NCBI RefSeq assembly: GCF_037450285.1
Contig: NZ_JAQISN010000002.1
Coordinates: forward strand, 186,001 to 250,000
Reading direction: 5' to 3'
Length of the DNA stretch: 64,000 bases
DNA from: Erwinia sp. SLM-02
GTDB taxonomy: Bacteria > Pseudomonadota > Gammaproteobacteria > Enterobacterales > Enterobacteriaceae
Positions 1-10,292 of the stretch are shown here, one piece after another. Position numbers and translations under genes: made by a program. Below the pieces are notes generated by a model that was not told the DNA's origin, made no database searches, and worked only from the letters and a program-made list of their open reading frames with translations. Position 1 is the stretch's first letter; each line of letters starts with the position of its first letter.

Positions 1-312
1 ACCGGCGGCACCGAGTACGGCAATCACCGAGGCGGTCTGCACACCCACGCGTCCCAGCGCGGCAATCAGCGTGAAGGCGATAATGCCGTAACGCACCAGC
101 GCAGAAAGGAAATCAGCTACCGTCGCATCAAGATGACGGGCGCGCATCAGGCGATTGATAGTATTGGAAACAATACGCGCAACGAGCATCCCGATAATAA
201 TGATCGCTATCGCTGCCACAATATTTACCGCGTAGCTCAGCAGCAGAGCCTGGTTGCGCACCAGCCAGTTCCCCGCATTGCTGATACCACCGACCACGTT
301 CAAATCTTCCAT
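1..312 (-). CDS. mscS: Small-conductance mechanosensitive channel MscS (partial)
   Basis: N-terminal 104 residues of MscS; the gene runs off the left edge. The start is the ATG at 310-312, giving MEDLNVV, and the text through [20 protein letters not shown] matches E. coli MscS almost residue for residue. It includes the periplasmic N-terminus, TM1, TM2 and the beginning of pore helix TM3 ([11 protein letters not shown]). The family forms a homoheptameric inner-membrane channel that opens under membrane tension to relieve hypo-osmotic shock. It lies downstream of fbaA, separated by an intrinsic terminator, as in E. coli. Confidence 0.97.
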   Translation of the reverse strand, partial: MEDLNVVGGISNAGNWLVRNQALLLSYAVNIVAAIAIIIIGMLVARIVSNTINRLMRARHLDATVADFLSALVRYGIIAFTLIAALGRVGVQTASVIAVLGAAG

Positions 313-452
313 TTTCCCATCCTGTTGTTTGCCCAAAAGAGGCGTTCAAAACTCTGCCGCCCGGCGGCAGCCTGAACACTAAGGGTAAGCAACCACGCGC
401 GAATCTGCCAGGTTTCTGGCGTAATCAGCTGGAATTTATGGGAAAGTTGCAT

Positions 453-480
453 AAAAAAAGGCCCTTTCGGGCCTTTTTTG
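453..480 (-). terminator. Rho-independent terminator after fbaA
   Basis: Perfect GGCCC/GGGCC stem with a TTTC loop, flanked by an A-run on one side and a T-run on the other, so it can work on both strands. It lies 13 bp past the fbaA stop and ends the epd-pgk-fbaA transcript before mscS. Confidence 0.9.
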
Positions 481-493
481 CACAGCGGACAAA

Positions 494-1573
494 TTACAGA
501 ACGTCGATTGCGTTCAGTTCTTTGAAAGCCTGCTCCAGACGCACAACCATTGACGCCTGGGCAGAACGCAGCCACACGCGCGGGTCGTAGTATTTCTTGT
601 TCGGGCTGTCTACGCCATTTGGGTTACCCAGCTGGCCCTGCAGATAGTCTTCGTTCTTTTTGTAGAACTGCAGAATACCGTCCCAAGTTGCCCACTGGGT
701 ATCGGTATCGATGTTCATTTTGATCACGCCGTAGCCGATTGATTCTTCGATTTCAGCAGCTGAAGAACCGGAACCACCGTGGAACACGAAGTCCAGGGAG
801 TTGTGCGGCAGGTTGTGTTTCTTGCTGACGTAATCCTGAGAGTCACGCAGGATAGTTGGGGTCAGCTTCACGTTGCCCGGCTTGTACACGCCGTGTACGT
901 TACCGAAAGAGGCAGCGATGGTGAAACGCGGGCTGATTTTGCTCAGCTCGGTGTAGGCGTAATCCACGTCTTCCGGCTGGGTGTACAGAGCAGATGCGTC
1001 CATATGGCTGTTGTCCACGCCATCTTCTTCACCGCCGGTGCAACCCAGTTCGATTTCCAGAGTCATGTCGAGTTTCGCCATGCGCGCCAGATACTTGCTG
1101 GAGATCTCGATGTTCTCTTCCAGAGACTCTTCGGACAGGTCAATCATGTGAGAAGAGAACAGTGGCTTACCGGTTTTGGCGAAGTGAGCTTCACCCGCGT
1201 CCAGCAGACCGTCGATCCACGGCAGCAGTTTCTTCGCGCAGTGGTCGGTATGCAGGATAACCGGCACGCCGTAGTGCTCTGCCATCAGATGTACGTGGTG
1301 AGCACCTGCGATCGCACCCAGGATTGCAGCAGCCTGTGGCTTGTCAGACTTCAGGCCTTTACCAGCGATAAAAGCAGCACCGCCGTTAGAGAACTGAACG
1401 ATGACCGGAGATTTTACTTTTGCAGCAGCTTCCAGCACGGCGTTGATTGAGTCGGTACCGACGCAGTTAACGGCTGGCAGAGCGAATTTGTTCTCTTTCG
1501 CTACTTTGAAGATCTTCTGCACGTCATCACCGGTGACAACGCCTGGTTTTACGAAATCAAAAATTTTAGACAT
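494..1573 (-). CDS. fbaA: Class II fructose-bisphosphate aldolase
   Basis: 359 residues, the same length as E. coli FbaA. It catalyses reversible cleavage of fructose 1,6-bisphosphate to dihydroxyacetone phosphate and glyceraldehyde 3-phosphate in the cytosol. The zinc-site segment HTDHCAKK (D110, H111) and the GGSG phosphate-binding motif are present. A longer frame begins upstream at 1621, but the ATG at 1571-1573 (MSKIFDFVKPG) matches the family start. It is the last gene of epd-pgk-fbaA, all on the minus strand, and ends at a strong terminator. Confidence 0.98.
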   Translation of the reverse strand: MSKIFDFVKPGVVTGDDVQKIFKVAKENKFALPAVNCVGTDSINAVLEAAAKVKSPVIVQFSNGGAAFIAGKGLKSDKPQAAAILGAIAGAHHVHLMAEHYGVPVILHTDHCAKKLLPWIDGLLDAGEAHFAKTGKPLFSSHMIDLSEESLEENIEISSKYLARMAKLDMTLEIELGCTGGEEDGVDNSHMDASALYTQPEDVDYAYTELSKISPRFTIAASFGNVHGVYKPGNVKLTPTILRDSQDYVSKKHNLPHNSLDFVFHGGSGSSAAEIEESIGYGVIKMNIDTDTQWATWDGILQFYKKNEDYLQGQLGNPNGVDSPNKKYYDPRVWLRSAQASMVVRLEQAFKELNAIDVL

Positions 1574-1621
1574 GTTAGCTTGTCCTGTTTCTTCGGTCGT
1601 ATTAAAGGATTCTGTTCTCAC

Positions 1622-1643
1622 GCGGGGCCTTACGCGGCCCCGC
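1622..1643 (-). other. Intercistronic hairpin between pgk and fbaA
   Basis: An 8 bp GC-only stem (GCGGGGCC/GGCCCCGC) with a six-base loop, 12 bp after the pgk stop and without a T-run. It is more likely an mRNA-stabilising or processing structure than a terminator. E. coli also processes its pgk-fba transcript between the two genes. Confidence 0.5.
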
Positions 1644-1655
1644 CCCGAGGTTTAA

Positions 1656-2819
1656 TTACTGCTTAGCACGTTCTTGCAGCATGGCGACTGCTGGCAGGGT
1701 TTTGCCTTCCACGAATTCCAGGAAAGCACCGCCGCCGGTAGAGATATAGGAAATCTTATCTTCGATACCGAACAGGTCGATAGCGGCCAGCGTATCGCCA
1801 CCGCCAGCGATGGAGAATGCGTCGCTGTCTGCGATCGCTTTCGCAACGATTTCAGTACCTTTACGGAAGTTCGGGAACTCAAACACGCCAACCGGGCCGT
1901 TCCACAGAATGGTTTTGGCATCTTTCAGCAGTTTAGCCATCGCCAGTGCGGTTTCGTCGCCGAAGTCCATGATCTCTTCGTTGTCCTGAACTTCGCTCAC
2001 TTTCTTCACGGTTGAAGGGGCGGTTTCAGAGAACTCGGTGCCCACGCGTGAATCGGTAGGCACCGGGATTTTGAACTCGTCGCGCAGCTTTTTCGCGGCT
2101 TCTACGAAATCTGGCTCATACAGAGACTTACCAACGTTGTTGTCGATAGCCACGAAGGTGTTAGCGATACCGCCACCGACGATCACAGTGTCGGCAATTT
2201 TCACCAGCGAGTTCAGCACGTCAAACTTGGTGGACACTTTAGAGCCACCCACAACGGCAACCATTGGGCGCGCCGGGTTAGAAAGGGCTTTACCTAATGC
2301 TTCCAGCTCGGCGGACAGCAGCGGGCCTGCACAGGCAATCGGAGCAAACTTGCCCACGCCGTGGGTCGAGGCCTGAGCGCGGTGTGCGGTGCCGAAGGCA
2401 TCCATCACGAAGATGTCGCACAGCGCGGCGTATTTTTTAGAGAGGGCTTCGTCGTCTTTCTTCTCGCCTTTGTTAAAGCGAACGTTTTCCAGCACCACCA
2501 GCTTGCCGGCTTCCAGCTCAACGCCGTCCAGGTAATCTTTTGCCAGGGATACGTTGTCCGCGCCCAGTTTATCTTTCAGGTAGTTAACAACCGGCAGCAG
2601 AGAAAACTCTTCGTTGTATTCACCTTCAACAGGACGGCCCAGGTGGGAGGTAACCATCACTTTTGCGCCCTGCTTCAGAGCCGCTTCGATAGTCGGCAGA
2701 GAAGCACGGATACGTGCATCCGACGTCACTTTCCCTTCTTTTACCGGCACGTTCAGATCGGCACGGATCAGAACACGTTTACCAGCAAGATCCAGATCGG
2801 TCATCTTAATTACAGACAT
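1656..2819 (-). CDS. pgk: Phosphoglycerate kinase
   Basis: 387 residues, equal to E. coli Pgk. It transfers phosphate from 1,3-bisphosphoglycerate to ADP in glycolysis and runs in reverse in gluconeogenesis. The N-terminal RADLNVP and HLGRP substrate motifs and the C-terminal nucleotide-domain segments ([29 protein letters not shown]) are intact. GAGGG lies just upstream of the ATG. It sits 21 bp after epd and 82 bp before fbaA, so the three are read as one operon. Confidence 0.98.
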   Translation of the reverse strand: MSVIKMTDLDLAGKRVLIRADLNVPVKEGKVTSDARIRASLPTIEAALKQGAKVMVTSHLGRPVEGEYNEEFSLLPVVNYLKDKLGADNVSLAKDYLDGVELEAGKLVVLENVRFNKGEKKDDEALSKKYAALCDIFVMDAFGTAHRAQASTHGVGKFAPIACAGPLLSAELEALGKALSNPARPMVAVVGGSKVSTKFDVLNSLVKIADTVIVGGGIANTFVAIDNNVGKSLYEPDFVEAAKKLRDEFKIPVPTDSRVGTEFSETAPSTVKKVSEVQDNEEIMDFGDETALAMAKLLKDAKTILWNGPVGVFEFPNFRKGTEIVAKAIADSDAFSIAGGGDTLAAIDLFGIEDKISYISTGGGAFLEFVEGKTLPAVAMLQERAKQ

Positions 2820-2840
2820 GGTGAACCCTCTCGTTGATTC

Positions 2841-3887
2841 TCAAAGTTTTACAGACGCAGCCGCGTCCTGACTGAAACCGATATCGGCCATCGCTAACGT
2901 GGTGTCGATCATTCTGTTAGCAAAGCCCCATTCGTTATCACACCAGACTAAGGTCTTAATCAGGTGCTGGCCACTGACCCGCGTCTGCGTACCGTCAACG
3001 ATGGCACTGTGCGGGTCGTGATTAAAATCAATAGAGACTAACGGTAATTCCGTGTAGTCAACTATACCACTAAAAGCCCCTTCTGACGCACTTTGCAGCA
3101 GGGCGTTGACCTCGCAGGCCTTTACCGCATCCCGCACGCTGACGCTGAGGTCAATCGCCGTCACGTTAATCGTTGGCACGCGGACGGCAATCGCTTCGAA
3201 ACGGTCATTAAATTTCGGAAAAATGCGGGTGATGCCCGCGGCCAGACGCGTATCAACCGGAATAATCGACTGGCTGGCCGCACGGGTGCGACGCAAATCG
3301 GGATGATAGGCATCAATCACCTGCTGATCGTGCATAGCGGAGTGGATGGTGGTCACCGTACCCGACTCTATCCCCCACGCATCATCCAGCAGTTTGATAA
3401 TCGGAATAATACAGTTAGTCGTGCAGGACGCATTCGATACCAGCAGGTGTTCCGGCAGCAGCTCTTGCTCATTCACACCGAAAACGACCGTGGCATCCAG
3501 ATCGTTGCCTCCCGGATGAGAGAACAGCACCTTCTTTGCACCGGCCTGCAGATGGGCTTCACCATCGGCACGGCTGCCGTAGACGCCGGTACAGTCCAGC
3601 ACGATATCCACATTCAGCTCACGCCACGGCAGAGAGTCAATATCGGCGTGATGCAGCAGGCGGATCGTATCATCGCCAACCGACAGCAGATCGCGCTCCT
3701 GGCGTACATCCCAGGCAAAGCGGCCATGGCTGGTGTCGTATTTCAACAGATGGGCCATCCCCGCGGCATCCGCCAGCTCATTGATGGCAACCACCGTAAT
3801 TTCAGCACGACGTCCGGTTTCGTACAGCGCACGCAAAACGTTGCGCCCGATGCGACCGAATCCGTTAATGGCAATGCGAACCGTCAT
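2841..3887 (-). CDS. epd: Erythrose-4-phosphate dehydrogenase
   Basis: 348 residues, GapA-like fold. It oxidises erythrose 4-phosphate to 4-phosphoerythronate, the first step of the DXP-dependent pyridoxal phosphate pathway. The Rossmann motif [13 protein letters not shown] and the catalytic-cysteine segment SNASCTTN (C155) are present. Choice of Epd over GapA rests on its position just before pgk and on recalled E. coli Epd sequence features (for example [16 protein letters not shown]). AGGAG precedes the ATG. A Cra-type site lies about 130 bp upstream. Confidence 0.94.
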   Translation of the reverse strand: MTVRIAINGFGRIGRNVLRALYETGRRAEITVVAINELADAAGMAHLLKYDTSHGRFAWDVRQERDLLSVGDDTIRLLHHADIDSLPWRELNVDIVLDCTGVYGSRADGEAHLQAGAKKVLFSHPGGNDLDATVVFGVNEQELLPEHLLVSNASCTTNCIIPIIKLLDDAWGIESGTVTTIHSAMHDQQVIDAYHPDLRRTRAASQSIIPVDTRLAAGITRIFPKFNDRFEAIAVRVPTINVTAIDLSVSVRDAVKACEVNALLQSASEGAFSGIVDYTELPLVSIDFNHDPHSAIVDGTQTRVSGQHLIKTLVWCDNEWGFANRMIDTTLAMADIGFSQDAAASVKL

Positions 3888-4376
3888 ATTACTCCTGCAT
3901 CAGAATTCTCTATGAAATCGGACGATTAGCCTGAGCCAGACGCCGCGATTTGTACAGGAAATTCTTGTGTCATCCCGAGAGCTGGCCGGTGGCTGCCTGC
4001 GCGACGACAATCAAACTGAAACGCTTCAGCTAGAATAATAGAAGTCAGGAATAATAGGAATGACCGGGATCAATTGCGGCGCTTAACTTTCGATCTGCGT
4101 CACAAAATTACGCAAAAAATGGCACATTCTGGCGTAATTTTCGCCTGCAAGTCGGAAAGAGCGCTGAAAATTTAAACGAATACGCCCGTGGGTTAACCCC
4201 CTACGGATTAGCCGCTCAGCCTGAGATCCCATGCCCTGATAACCTTATCGTTGGTAGGGGAATTACCATGCCGGATCGGGATTCAGATAAAGCTGGAATT
4301 TTACGTCGCGAATTGCTGAAAGGAGCCGGGACGGGAGCTTGACGAAATCGAACTCCACCGTTGACGACCGGGAAAC
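3888..4376. other. Spacer between epd and the tktA terminator
   Basis: No convincing gene. It holds the epd promoter region with a Cra-like site at 4016-4029, and farther right an unexplained long-range stem (CCCCTAC at 4198-4204 with GTAGGGG at 4254-4260). In E. coli this interval carries cmtAB and ygg genes, which are absent here. Confidence 0.6.
4016..4029. promoter_or_regulatory. Cra (FruR) operator-like site
   Basis: CTGAAACGCTTCAG contains TGAAACGCTTCA, which fits the Cra consensus TGAAWCGNTTHA. It lies about 130 bp upstream of epd. Cra controls epd-pgk and other glycolytic genes in E. coli, so the position makes sense. Binding here is inferred. Confidence 0.75.
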
Positions 4377-4402
4377 AAAAAAAGCACCGCAGGGCGGTGC
4401 TT
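4377..4402 (-). terminator. Rho-independent terminator after tktA
   Basis: On the minus strand a 9 bp stem AAGCACCGC/GCGGTGCTT with a three-base loop runs into seven T residues, 40 bp past the tktA stop. Confidence 0.92.
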
Positions 4403-4442
4403 TATCGTATAACCGGCCCGCAGAGGAGCCGGTTGCGAAGGA

Positions 4443-6434
4443 TTACAGCAGGCCTTTCGCTTTAGCGACCACGTTATCCACGGTGAAGCCAAACAGATCG
4501 AACAGCTGCTCAGCCGGTGCAGACTCACCGAAGCTGGTCATACCGACGATAGCGCCGTTCAGGCCGGTATACTTGAACCAGTAGTCCGCGATACCCGCTT
4601 CAATCGCCACGCGTGCACTGACGGCTTTCGGCAGCACGGACTCGCGGTAGGCTGCGTCCTGCTTGTCGAAGGCGTCGGTAGACGGCATAGACACAACGCG
4701 AACCTTGTGGCCTTCCGCAGTCAGTTTGTCGAATGCGCCAACCGCCAGCTCAACTTCAGAACCGGTCGCAATCAGGATCACATCAGGGGTGCCCGCGCTG
4801 TCTTTCAGCACGTAACCGCCGCGAGCGATGTTAGCCAGTTGCTCAGGCGTACGCTCCTGCTGTGCCAGGTTCTGGCGGGAGAGGATCAGCGCGGTAGGAC
4901 CGTCGTGACGCTCGATACCGTATTTCCAGGCCACGGCTGATTCAACCTGGTCACATGGACGCCATGCGCTGACGTTTGGTGTAACGCGCAGGCTGGCCAG
5001 CTGCTCAACAGGCTGGTGAGTCGGGCCATCTTCGCCCAGACCGATAGAGTCGTGGGTGTAAACCAGCACCTGACGAATTTTCATCAGGGCAGCCATACGC
5101 ACTGCGTTACGTGCGTATTCCACAAACATCAGGAAGGTCGCGGTGTAAGGCAGGAAGCCACCGTGCAGGGTGATACCGTTAGCGATCGCGGTCATACCGA
5201 ATTCGCGCACGCCGTAATGGATGTAGTTACCCGCTGCATCTTCGTTGATTGGCTTAGAACCGGACCACATGGTCAGGTTGCTTGGTGCCAGGTCAGCGGA
5301 GCCGCCCAGGTATTCCGGCAGCAGTTTACCGAACGCTTCGATCGCATTCTGAGACGCTTTACGGCTGGCGATTTTCGCCGGATTAGCCTGCAGCTGCTCA
5401 ACAAATTTCTGCGACTCTTCTGCCCAGTTAGCCGGCAGCTCGTTGCTTACGCGGCGTTTGAACTCGGTCGCCAGCTCTGGGAAGGCTTTCGCATAGGCGG
5501 CAAATTTCTCATCCCATGCGGATTCTTTCGCCTGGCCTGCTTCTTTCGCATCCCACTGGGCATAAATGTCCTGTGGAATTTCGAACGGCGCGTGGGTCCA
5601 GCCCAGCTGCTTACGGGTCAGTTCGATTTCAGCATCGCCCAGCGGCGCGCCGTGGGAATCGTGCGTACCGGCTTTGTTCGGTGAGCCGAAGCCGATGATG
5701 GTTTTGCACATCAGCAGTGAAGGCTTGTCGGTCACCGCTTTCGCTTCTTCTACTGCCTTTTTGATCGCATCCGCGTCGTGGCCGTCGATGCCGCGCACCA
5801 CGTGCCAGCCGTAAGACTCAAAGCGCTTCGCGGTGTCGTCGGTGAACCAGCCTTCAATATGACCATCGATAGAGATACCGTTGTCATCGTAGAACGCGAC
5901 CAGTTTACCCAGCTTCAGGGTACCCGCCAGCGAGCACACTTCGTGGGAGATACCTTCCATCATGCAGCCATCACCCATGAACACGTAGGTGTTATGGTCA
6001 ACAACGTCGTGGCCCGGGCGGTTGAACTGTGCGGCCAGCGTGCGCTCGGCAATCGCGAAACCAACGGCGTTAGCAATACCCTGGCCCAGTGGACCGGTGG
6101 TGGTTTCTACGCCTGCGGTGTAACCGTACTCTGGATGACCTGGGGTTTTGGAATGCAGCTGACGGAAGTTAGCCAGCTCGCTGATTGGCAGATCGTAGCC
6201 GGTGAGGTGCAGCAGGCTGTAAATCAGCATTGAGCCGTGGCCGTTGGAAAGCACGAAGCGGTCACGATCGGCCCACAGCGGGTTAGACGGGTTGTGGTTC
6301 AGGAAATCGCGCCACAGCACTTCAGCGATGTCCGCCATACCCATTGGGGCACCCGGGTGGCCGGATTTGGCTTTCTGAACCGCATCCATACTTAATGCGC
6401 GAATGGCGTTGGCAAGCTCTTTACGAGAAGACAT
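4443..6434 (-). CDS. tktA: Transketolase
   Basis: 663 residues, the E. coli TktA length. A thiamine-diphosphate enzyme of the pentose phosphate pathway that moves two-carbon ketol units between sugar phosphates. The TPP/Mg motif begins [18 protein letters not shown] and ends at the ...DDNGISIDG segment; the pyrimidine-domain and C-terminal domains follow in normal order. The start [20 protein letters not shown] matches E. coli. It diverges from loiP, and paired palindromes lie in the shared upstream region. TktB is a close alternative; loiP next door supports TktA. Confidence 0.96.
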   Translation of the reverse strand: MSSRKELANAIRALSMDAVQKAKSGHPGAPMGMADIAEVLWRDFLNHNPSNPLWADRDRFVLSNGHGSMLIYSLLHLTGYDLPISELANFRQLHSKTPGHPEYGYTAGVETTTGPLGQGIANAVGFAIAERTLAAQFNRPGHDVVDHNTYVFMGDGCMMEGISHEVCSLAGTLKLGKLVAFYDDNGISIDGHIEGWFTDDTAKRFESYGWHVVRGIDGHDADAIKKAVEEAKAVTDKPSLLMCKTIIGFGSPNKAGTHDSHGAPLGDAEIELTRKQLGWTHAPFEIPQDIYAQWDAKEAGQAKESAWDEKFAAYAKAFPELATEFKRRVSNELPANWAEESQKFVEQLQANPAKIASRKASQNAIEAFGKLLPEYLGGSADLAPSNLTMWSGSKPINEDAAGNYIHYGVREFGMTAIANGITLHGGFLPYTATFLMFVEYARNAVRMAALMKIRQVLVYTHDSIGLGEDGPTHQPVEQLASLRVTPNVSAWRPCDQVESAVAWKYGIERHDGPTALILSRQNLAQQERTPEQLANIARGGYVLKDSAGTPDVILIATGSEVELAVGAFDKLTAEGHKVRVVSMPSTDAFDKQDAAYRESVLPKAVSARVAIEAGIADYWFKYTGLNGAIVGMTSFGESAPAEQLFDLFGFTVDNVVAKAKGLL

Positions 6435-6526
6435 TTTCTACTCCAGGTCGGATTTAACGCTTCGCCGTACTTAACCTATTGTAATTAATGAGTTATCAGG
6501 CAAAGCCGAAGGAAAGTCGCCCATCA

Positions 6527-6557
6527 ATGTACATGAAATATGGGTAACATGTACATG
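6527..6557. promoter_or_regulatory. Paired ATGTACAT palindromes between tktA and loiP
   Basis: ATGTACAT occurs at 6527-6534 and again at 6549-6556 (extended there to CATGTACATG). The copies are 22 bp apart, about two helical turns, in the divergent tktA/loiP promoter region. This looks like a tandem operator for one dimeric repressor or activator. I do not recognise the cognate regulator. Confidence 0.4.
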
Positions 6558-6723
6558 CCGCAGGATGTAAAAATAATCACATAAGTTGCACTTTGGGAAT
6601 CTCCCGACTAGGCAAAGACGGCGGCAGAGACTATAACTCAACTATCTGGCGGGTCATCAATTCCCCTTTCCCCCGCTAACTTCATGATTTAACTACCTTG
6701 TTACTGATGATGGATGAACCAGA

Positions 6724-7482
6724 ATGAAGAAACGTATTTCTTATGCCGCCCTCGCGCTGGCAACCCTTATTTCTGGCTGTCAGAACTTTGACAGTAACGG
6801 ACTGATGCAGTCCGGCGCGCAGGCGTTTCAGGCCGCCACGCTGAGCGATGCGCAGGTGAAAGAGCTGAGTGATAAATCCTGCCAGCAAATGGACAGCAGC
6901 ACGCAGATCGCCGATGCCAGCAGCACCTATGCGAAGCGCCTGAGCAAAATCTTTGCCGCACTGGGTGATAACATCAACGGCACGCCGGCTAACTACAAAG
7001 TTTACCTCACCAAAGACGTCAACGCGTGGGCGATGGCTAACGGCTGCATCCGCGTTTACAGCGGCCTGATGGACATGATGACCGACAATGAAGTTGAGGC
7101 GGTGCTCGGCCATGAAATGGGTCACGTCGCCCTGGGCCACTCGCGCAAAGCCATGCAGGTGGCCTACGCCACGACCGCCGCACGCACCGCCGCTGCGTCT
7201 GCCGGTGGCATTGCCGCTTCGCTCTCACAGTCTCAGCTGGGCGATATCGGTGAGAAACTGGTGAATTCACAGTTCTCCCAGCGCCAGGAGTCGGAAGCAG
7301 ATGATTACTCTTACGATCTGCTGCGCAAGCGCAACATTAATCCGGCAGGCCTAGCCACCAGCTTTGAAAAGCTGGCGAAGCTGGAAGCGGGCCGCCAGAG
7401 CTCGATGTTTGACGATCACCCGGCCTCGGAAGCGCGGGCACAGCATATCCGCGAGCGTATGGCTGCAGACGGTATTAAGTAA
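6724..7482 (+). CDS. loiP: Metalloprotease LoiP (YggG), M48 lipoprotein
   Basis: 252 residues. The signal peptide ends in lipobox LISGC with C19 as the lipidated residue, so it is an outer-membrane lipoprotein facing the periplasm. The zinc motif is HEMGH (H130, E131, H134), and the third ligand is in ESEAD (E191). In E. coli LoiP is an osmotic-shock-related protease that works with BepA and cleaves between Phe pairs. It follows the divergent tktA as in E. coli. Confidence 0.93.
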   Translation: MKKRISYAALALATLISGCQNFDSNGLMQSGAQAFQAATLSDAQVKELSDKSCQQMDSSTQIADASSTYAKRLSKIFAALGDNINGTPANYKVYLTKDVNAWAMANGCIRVYSGLMDMMTDNEVEAVLGHEMGHVALGHSRKAMQVAYATTAARTAAASAGGIAASLSQSQLGDIGEKLVNSQFSQRQESEADDYSYDLLRKRNINPAGLATSFEKLAKLEAGRQSSMFDDHPASEARAQHIRERMAADGIK

Positions 7483-7888
7483 GCCAGGGCAAGCTGATCG
7501 TTTTCCCTCGCGTGGGCGATCTCCTGCGCGGGGCACCCACAGCGATGAACGGTATGAAAGCCAGCCTGCGCCCACAGGGAGGTGGCCGAAAACAGAGGAA
7601 GATATCGCGCAACGCCCGCTCAGCAACGCGGTGAAGCGCGATGCAATTAACGCACAATATTTATTATAAAATTATCAATTCAATGATAAAAAAAGCATAA
7701 ATTGATAATTAAACAGCACACCAGGTTAATTATTCCAATTCACCTATGCATCCCGCCATCAGAAAATATTGCGAAGCTCGGCTCACTGAATATAACCGCC
7801 ACATAATGATTGCAAACATTCAGCAATACGGTAAATATCGATTGTGCAGTCCTTCAATCTTATTTTATTAGCCAGAGAATTCCCTCAA
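7483..7888. other. Leader region of the porin gene
   Basis: The left part is GC-rich with no supported gene. From about 7650 it becomes strongly AT-rich and carries an inverted repeat at 7670-7710 that could be an operator for the porin gene. No intrinsic terminator for loiP was identified. Confidence 0.5.
7670..7710. promoter_or_regulatory. Inverted repeat upstream of the porin gene
   Basis: AATTATCAATT at 7670-7680 and its exact reverse complement AATTGATAATT at 7700-7710, centres 30 bp apart (about three turns). It lies 180 bp upstream of the porin start. It may be an operator; the AT-rich context weakens the case. Confidence 0.35.
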
Positions 7889-9160
7889 GTGAAAAAAGAA
7901 TTATCATTAATTGCATTCAGCTTATTTGCGGCAATCCCTGCCGTTGCCAGCCAGCAGTCAGACAGCAAAGGGCTTATTGAAGACAGCCATTTAGACCTGC
8001 TGTTACGCAACGCCTATATCAGCCGTGATTATCACAACGGGATGCAGGATAAGGCCGAATGGGGTCAGGGTTTTATCACCACCTTCGAGTCAGGCTTCAC
8101 CCAGGGACCGGTTGGCTTCGGTGTTGACGGCATTGCCCAATATGCCGTGCGTCTTGACGGTGGACGGGGGCGCAGCGGTGCCGGCGGTATTGATTTTTTC
8201 AAGCAGGGTAATGACGGAGGCCGGGCTAAACCGGACCTGGCCAAATTTGGCGCCACCGCCAAAATGCGCATCTCAAATACCGTGCTGAGCTACGGCAATC
8301 AGCGCCCTGCGCTGCCGATCATTAATGCCGATAACTCCCGCCTTCTGCTTGAAAGCTATACCGGAACAATGCTGACCTCGAAAGAGATTACCGGGCTGGA
8401 GATTAATGCCGGTTATTTCACCGACGAGCAGCGGAAAAGCGACGACCGCCATAACAGCGGTTTAAAAAGTCTTTCATTCGGTGGCGCAAGCTATCAGTTC
8501 AACGATCGTTTCAGCGGTGCCGTCTACGCATCGGATGTGAAAGACGTGCTGAATAAACAGTATCTGGGCATGAACTTTAACCAGCCGTTCAGCGGTGACC
8601 AGCGCCTGGTTGTCGATTTCAACGGCTATAACTCGCGCCTGGATCCCGACTACGCCCGCAAACTCGATACCGGCCGCAGCAACACCATCTGGAGCCTGGC
8701 TACCAGTTACATCTGGGACGTTCATACCTTCAAACTGGCTTACCAGCAGAACAGCGGCAGCACCGGCTATCACTACGGTGGATATCGCAACGCGGATGGC
8801 ACAGGCGATGGGGGAAACACCATCTGGCTGGCCAACTCATACTGGTCTGATTTTAATGGTGAAGACGAGCGCTCATGGCAGGCGTCTTATGGCTTAGATT
8901 TTTCCGGGATGGGGTTACCGGGGCTGAGCTGGACCACCGCTTACGTTCGCGGGGATAACATCAAAACGTCGGAAACCAGCAACGGCAAAGAACACGAATG
9001 GTTTAATCAGGTCCAGTACCAGGTACAAAACGGCCCGGCGAAAGATCTGACGCTGAAACTGCGCTATTCCGTGCTGCGGGTATCCGGTAACGCCAGCGAT
9101 TACAACGTGGGAGGTGATGAAATCCGCGCCTTCGTCGAGTATCCGTTTAGCGCATTCTGA
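7889..9160 (+). CDS. OprD-family outer-membrane porin
   Basis: 423 residues from the GTG at 7889. That start gives a signal peptide (VKKELSLIAFSLFAAIPAVAS) with a clean AxA-type cleavage; the ATG at 7844 would add 15 residues before it. The mature protein opens with DSHLDLLLRNAYISRDY, typical of the OprD/ChiP family, alternates aromatic beta-strands throughout, and ends in phenylalanine as outer-membrane barrels do. OprD porins pass small substrates such as amino acids, peptides or chitosugars. No transporter or catabolic gene lies next to it, so the substrate is unknown. It is not part of the E. coli loiP-speB interval and looks lineage-specific. Confidence 0.85.
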   Translation: MKKELSLIAFSLFAAIPAVASQQSDSKGLIEDSHLDLLLRNAYISRDYHNGMQDKAEWGQGFITTFESGFTQGPVGFGVDGIAQYAVRLDGGRGRSGAGGIDFFKQGNDGGRAKPDLAKFGATAKMRISNTVLSYGNQRPALPIINADNSRLLLESYTGTMLTSKEITGLEINAGYFTDEQRKSDDRHNSGLKSLSFGGASYQFNDRFSGAVYASDVKDVLNKQYLGMNFNQPFSGDQRLVVDFNGYNSRLDPDYARKLDTGRSNTIWSLATSYIWDVHTFKLAYQQNSGSTGYHYGGYRNADGTGDGGNTIWLANSYWSDFNGEDERSWQASYGLDFSGMGLPGLSWTTAYVRGDNIKTSETSNGKEHEWFNQVQYQVQNGPAKDLTLKLRYSVLRVSGNASDYNVGGDEIRAFVEYPFSAF

Positions 9161-9195
9161 CGGTGTTGGCCCCCGGCTCAACCCGGTGAGAAATG

Positions 9196-9227
9196 ACGAC
9201 TGCCGCACGCGATAGTGCGGCAGTCGT
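9196..9227. terminator. Convergent hairpin between porin gene and speB
   Basis: A perfect 13 bp stem ACGACTGCCGCAC/GTGCGGCAGTCGT with a six-base loop, placed between two convergent stop codons. The T-run is poor (TTGT), so termination efficiency is uncertain. Confidence 0.6.
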
Positions 9228-9235
9228 TGTCAGGA

Positions 9236-10156
9236 TCAGCCTTTATTAGCCGCCTGAACGTGCAGCATATCTAACGCCAGCGTCGCCGCCGCCAGTGCGG
9301 TGATATCCGACTGGTCATAGCCAGGCGCAACCTCAACCAGGTCCATCCCCACGATGTTCATTCCCTGCAGGCCGCGGATCAGCTTGGTCGCTTTGTCGCT
9401 GGTCAGCCCACCGATAACCGGCGTCCCGGTCCCCGGTGCGTGTGCCGGATCGAGGCAGTCAATGTCGAAGGTCAGATAGATCGGCAGATCGCCAACGATC
9501 TGCTTCACCTGGGCAAGGATATCGTCAACGCTGCGATCGTTAACCTGCGCCGCATCCAGCACGTTAAAGCCCAGAGACTTATCAAACTCGGTACGGATAC
9601 CGATCTGCACGGAATGTTCCGGCGAGATCAGGCCTTCTTTCGGCGCGGTATGGAACATGGTGCCGTGGTCAAAGGTTGGACCGTTATCGTAGGTGTCGGT
9701 ATGGGCATCGAAATGCACCAGCGCCATCTTGCCGAAGGTTTTCGCGTGCGCGCGCAGCAGCGGCAGAGAGATATAGTGATCGCCACCAAAGGTCAGCATG
9801 CGCTTGCCGTTGGCCAGCAGTTTTTCCGCGTGCGCCTGCAGTTTATCGCTCAGATCCTGCGAATCACCGAAAGCGTAAACCAGATCGCCGCAGTCAATGA
9901 CGTTAAGGCGCTCACGCAGATTAAATTCCCACGGCCAGCGGCACCCTTCCCACGCCAGGTTAGTCGAAATCTGGCGAATAGCACCCGGCCCCAGGCGGCT
10001 CCCCGGACGGCCGGAGGTCGCAGCATCGAAAGGCACACCGGTGATCACCCACTCGGCGTCGCTGTCGTACGGCTGGAAGTTAACCGGGAAACGCATAAAT
10101 CCAAATGCGTTTGAAACCAGAGAGTTATCGTACTGATTACCCAGGGTGTTATGCAT
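9236..10156 (-). CDS. speB: Agmatinase
   Basis: 306 residues, equal to E. coli SpeB. It hydrolyses agmatine to putrescine and urea. The arginase-family manganese motifs are present in order: GGDHY, DAHTDTY and [22 protein letters not shown] precedes the ATG. In E. coli speB follows speA directly; here 1.5 kb of DNA with three opposite-strand genes separates them, and a terminator-bearing leader precedes speB, so it must have its own promoter. Confidence 0.97.
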   Translation of the reverse strand: MHNTLGNQYDNSLVSNAFGFMRFPVNFQPYDSDAEWVITGVPFDAATSGRPGSRLGPGAIRQISTNLAWEGCRWPWEFNLRERLNVIDCGDLVYAFGDSQDLSDKLQAHAEKLLANGKRMLTFGGDHYISLPLLRAHAKTFGKMALVHFDAHTDTYDNGPTFDHGTMFHTAPKEGLISPEHSVQIGIRTEFDKSLGFNVLDAAQVNDRSVDDILAQVKQIVGDLPIYLTFDIDCLDPAHAPGTGTPVIGGLTSDKATKLIRGLQGMNIVGMDLVEVAPGYDQSDITALAAATLALDMLHVQAANKG

Positions 10157-10206
10157 AACGACTCCTTAGTTTACTGTTCAGTCGGCGCTAACCGCCCGCT
10201 ACAGAT

Positions 10207-10253
10207 GAAAAAAAATCCCTGCCGCGTCGTTAGGCCCGACGAGAAAGGGATTT
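10207..10253 (-). terminator. Intrinsic terminator in the speB leader
   Basis: On the minus strand AAATCCCT...AGGGATTT pairs over a bulged stem with an inner CGTCG/CGACG helix and runs into a long T tract. It lies 50 bp upstream of the speB ATG. It may stop speA read-through, act as an attenuator of speB, or end a small RNA that starts near 10286. Confidence 0.75.
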
Positions 10254-10292
10254 GATGCTGGTCCGTGAAACATCACGCCAGATGATGCCCTG

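Noticed and set aside
4198..4270. TPP or c-di-GMP riboswitch upstream of epd
   Set aside because: CTGAGA and a GGTAGGGG-like run are present, but the P1 stem polarity and the other conserved segments do not fit either consensus.
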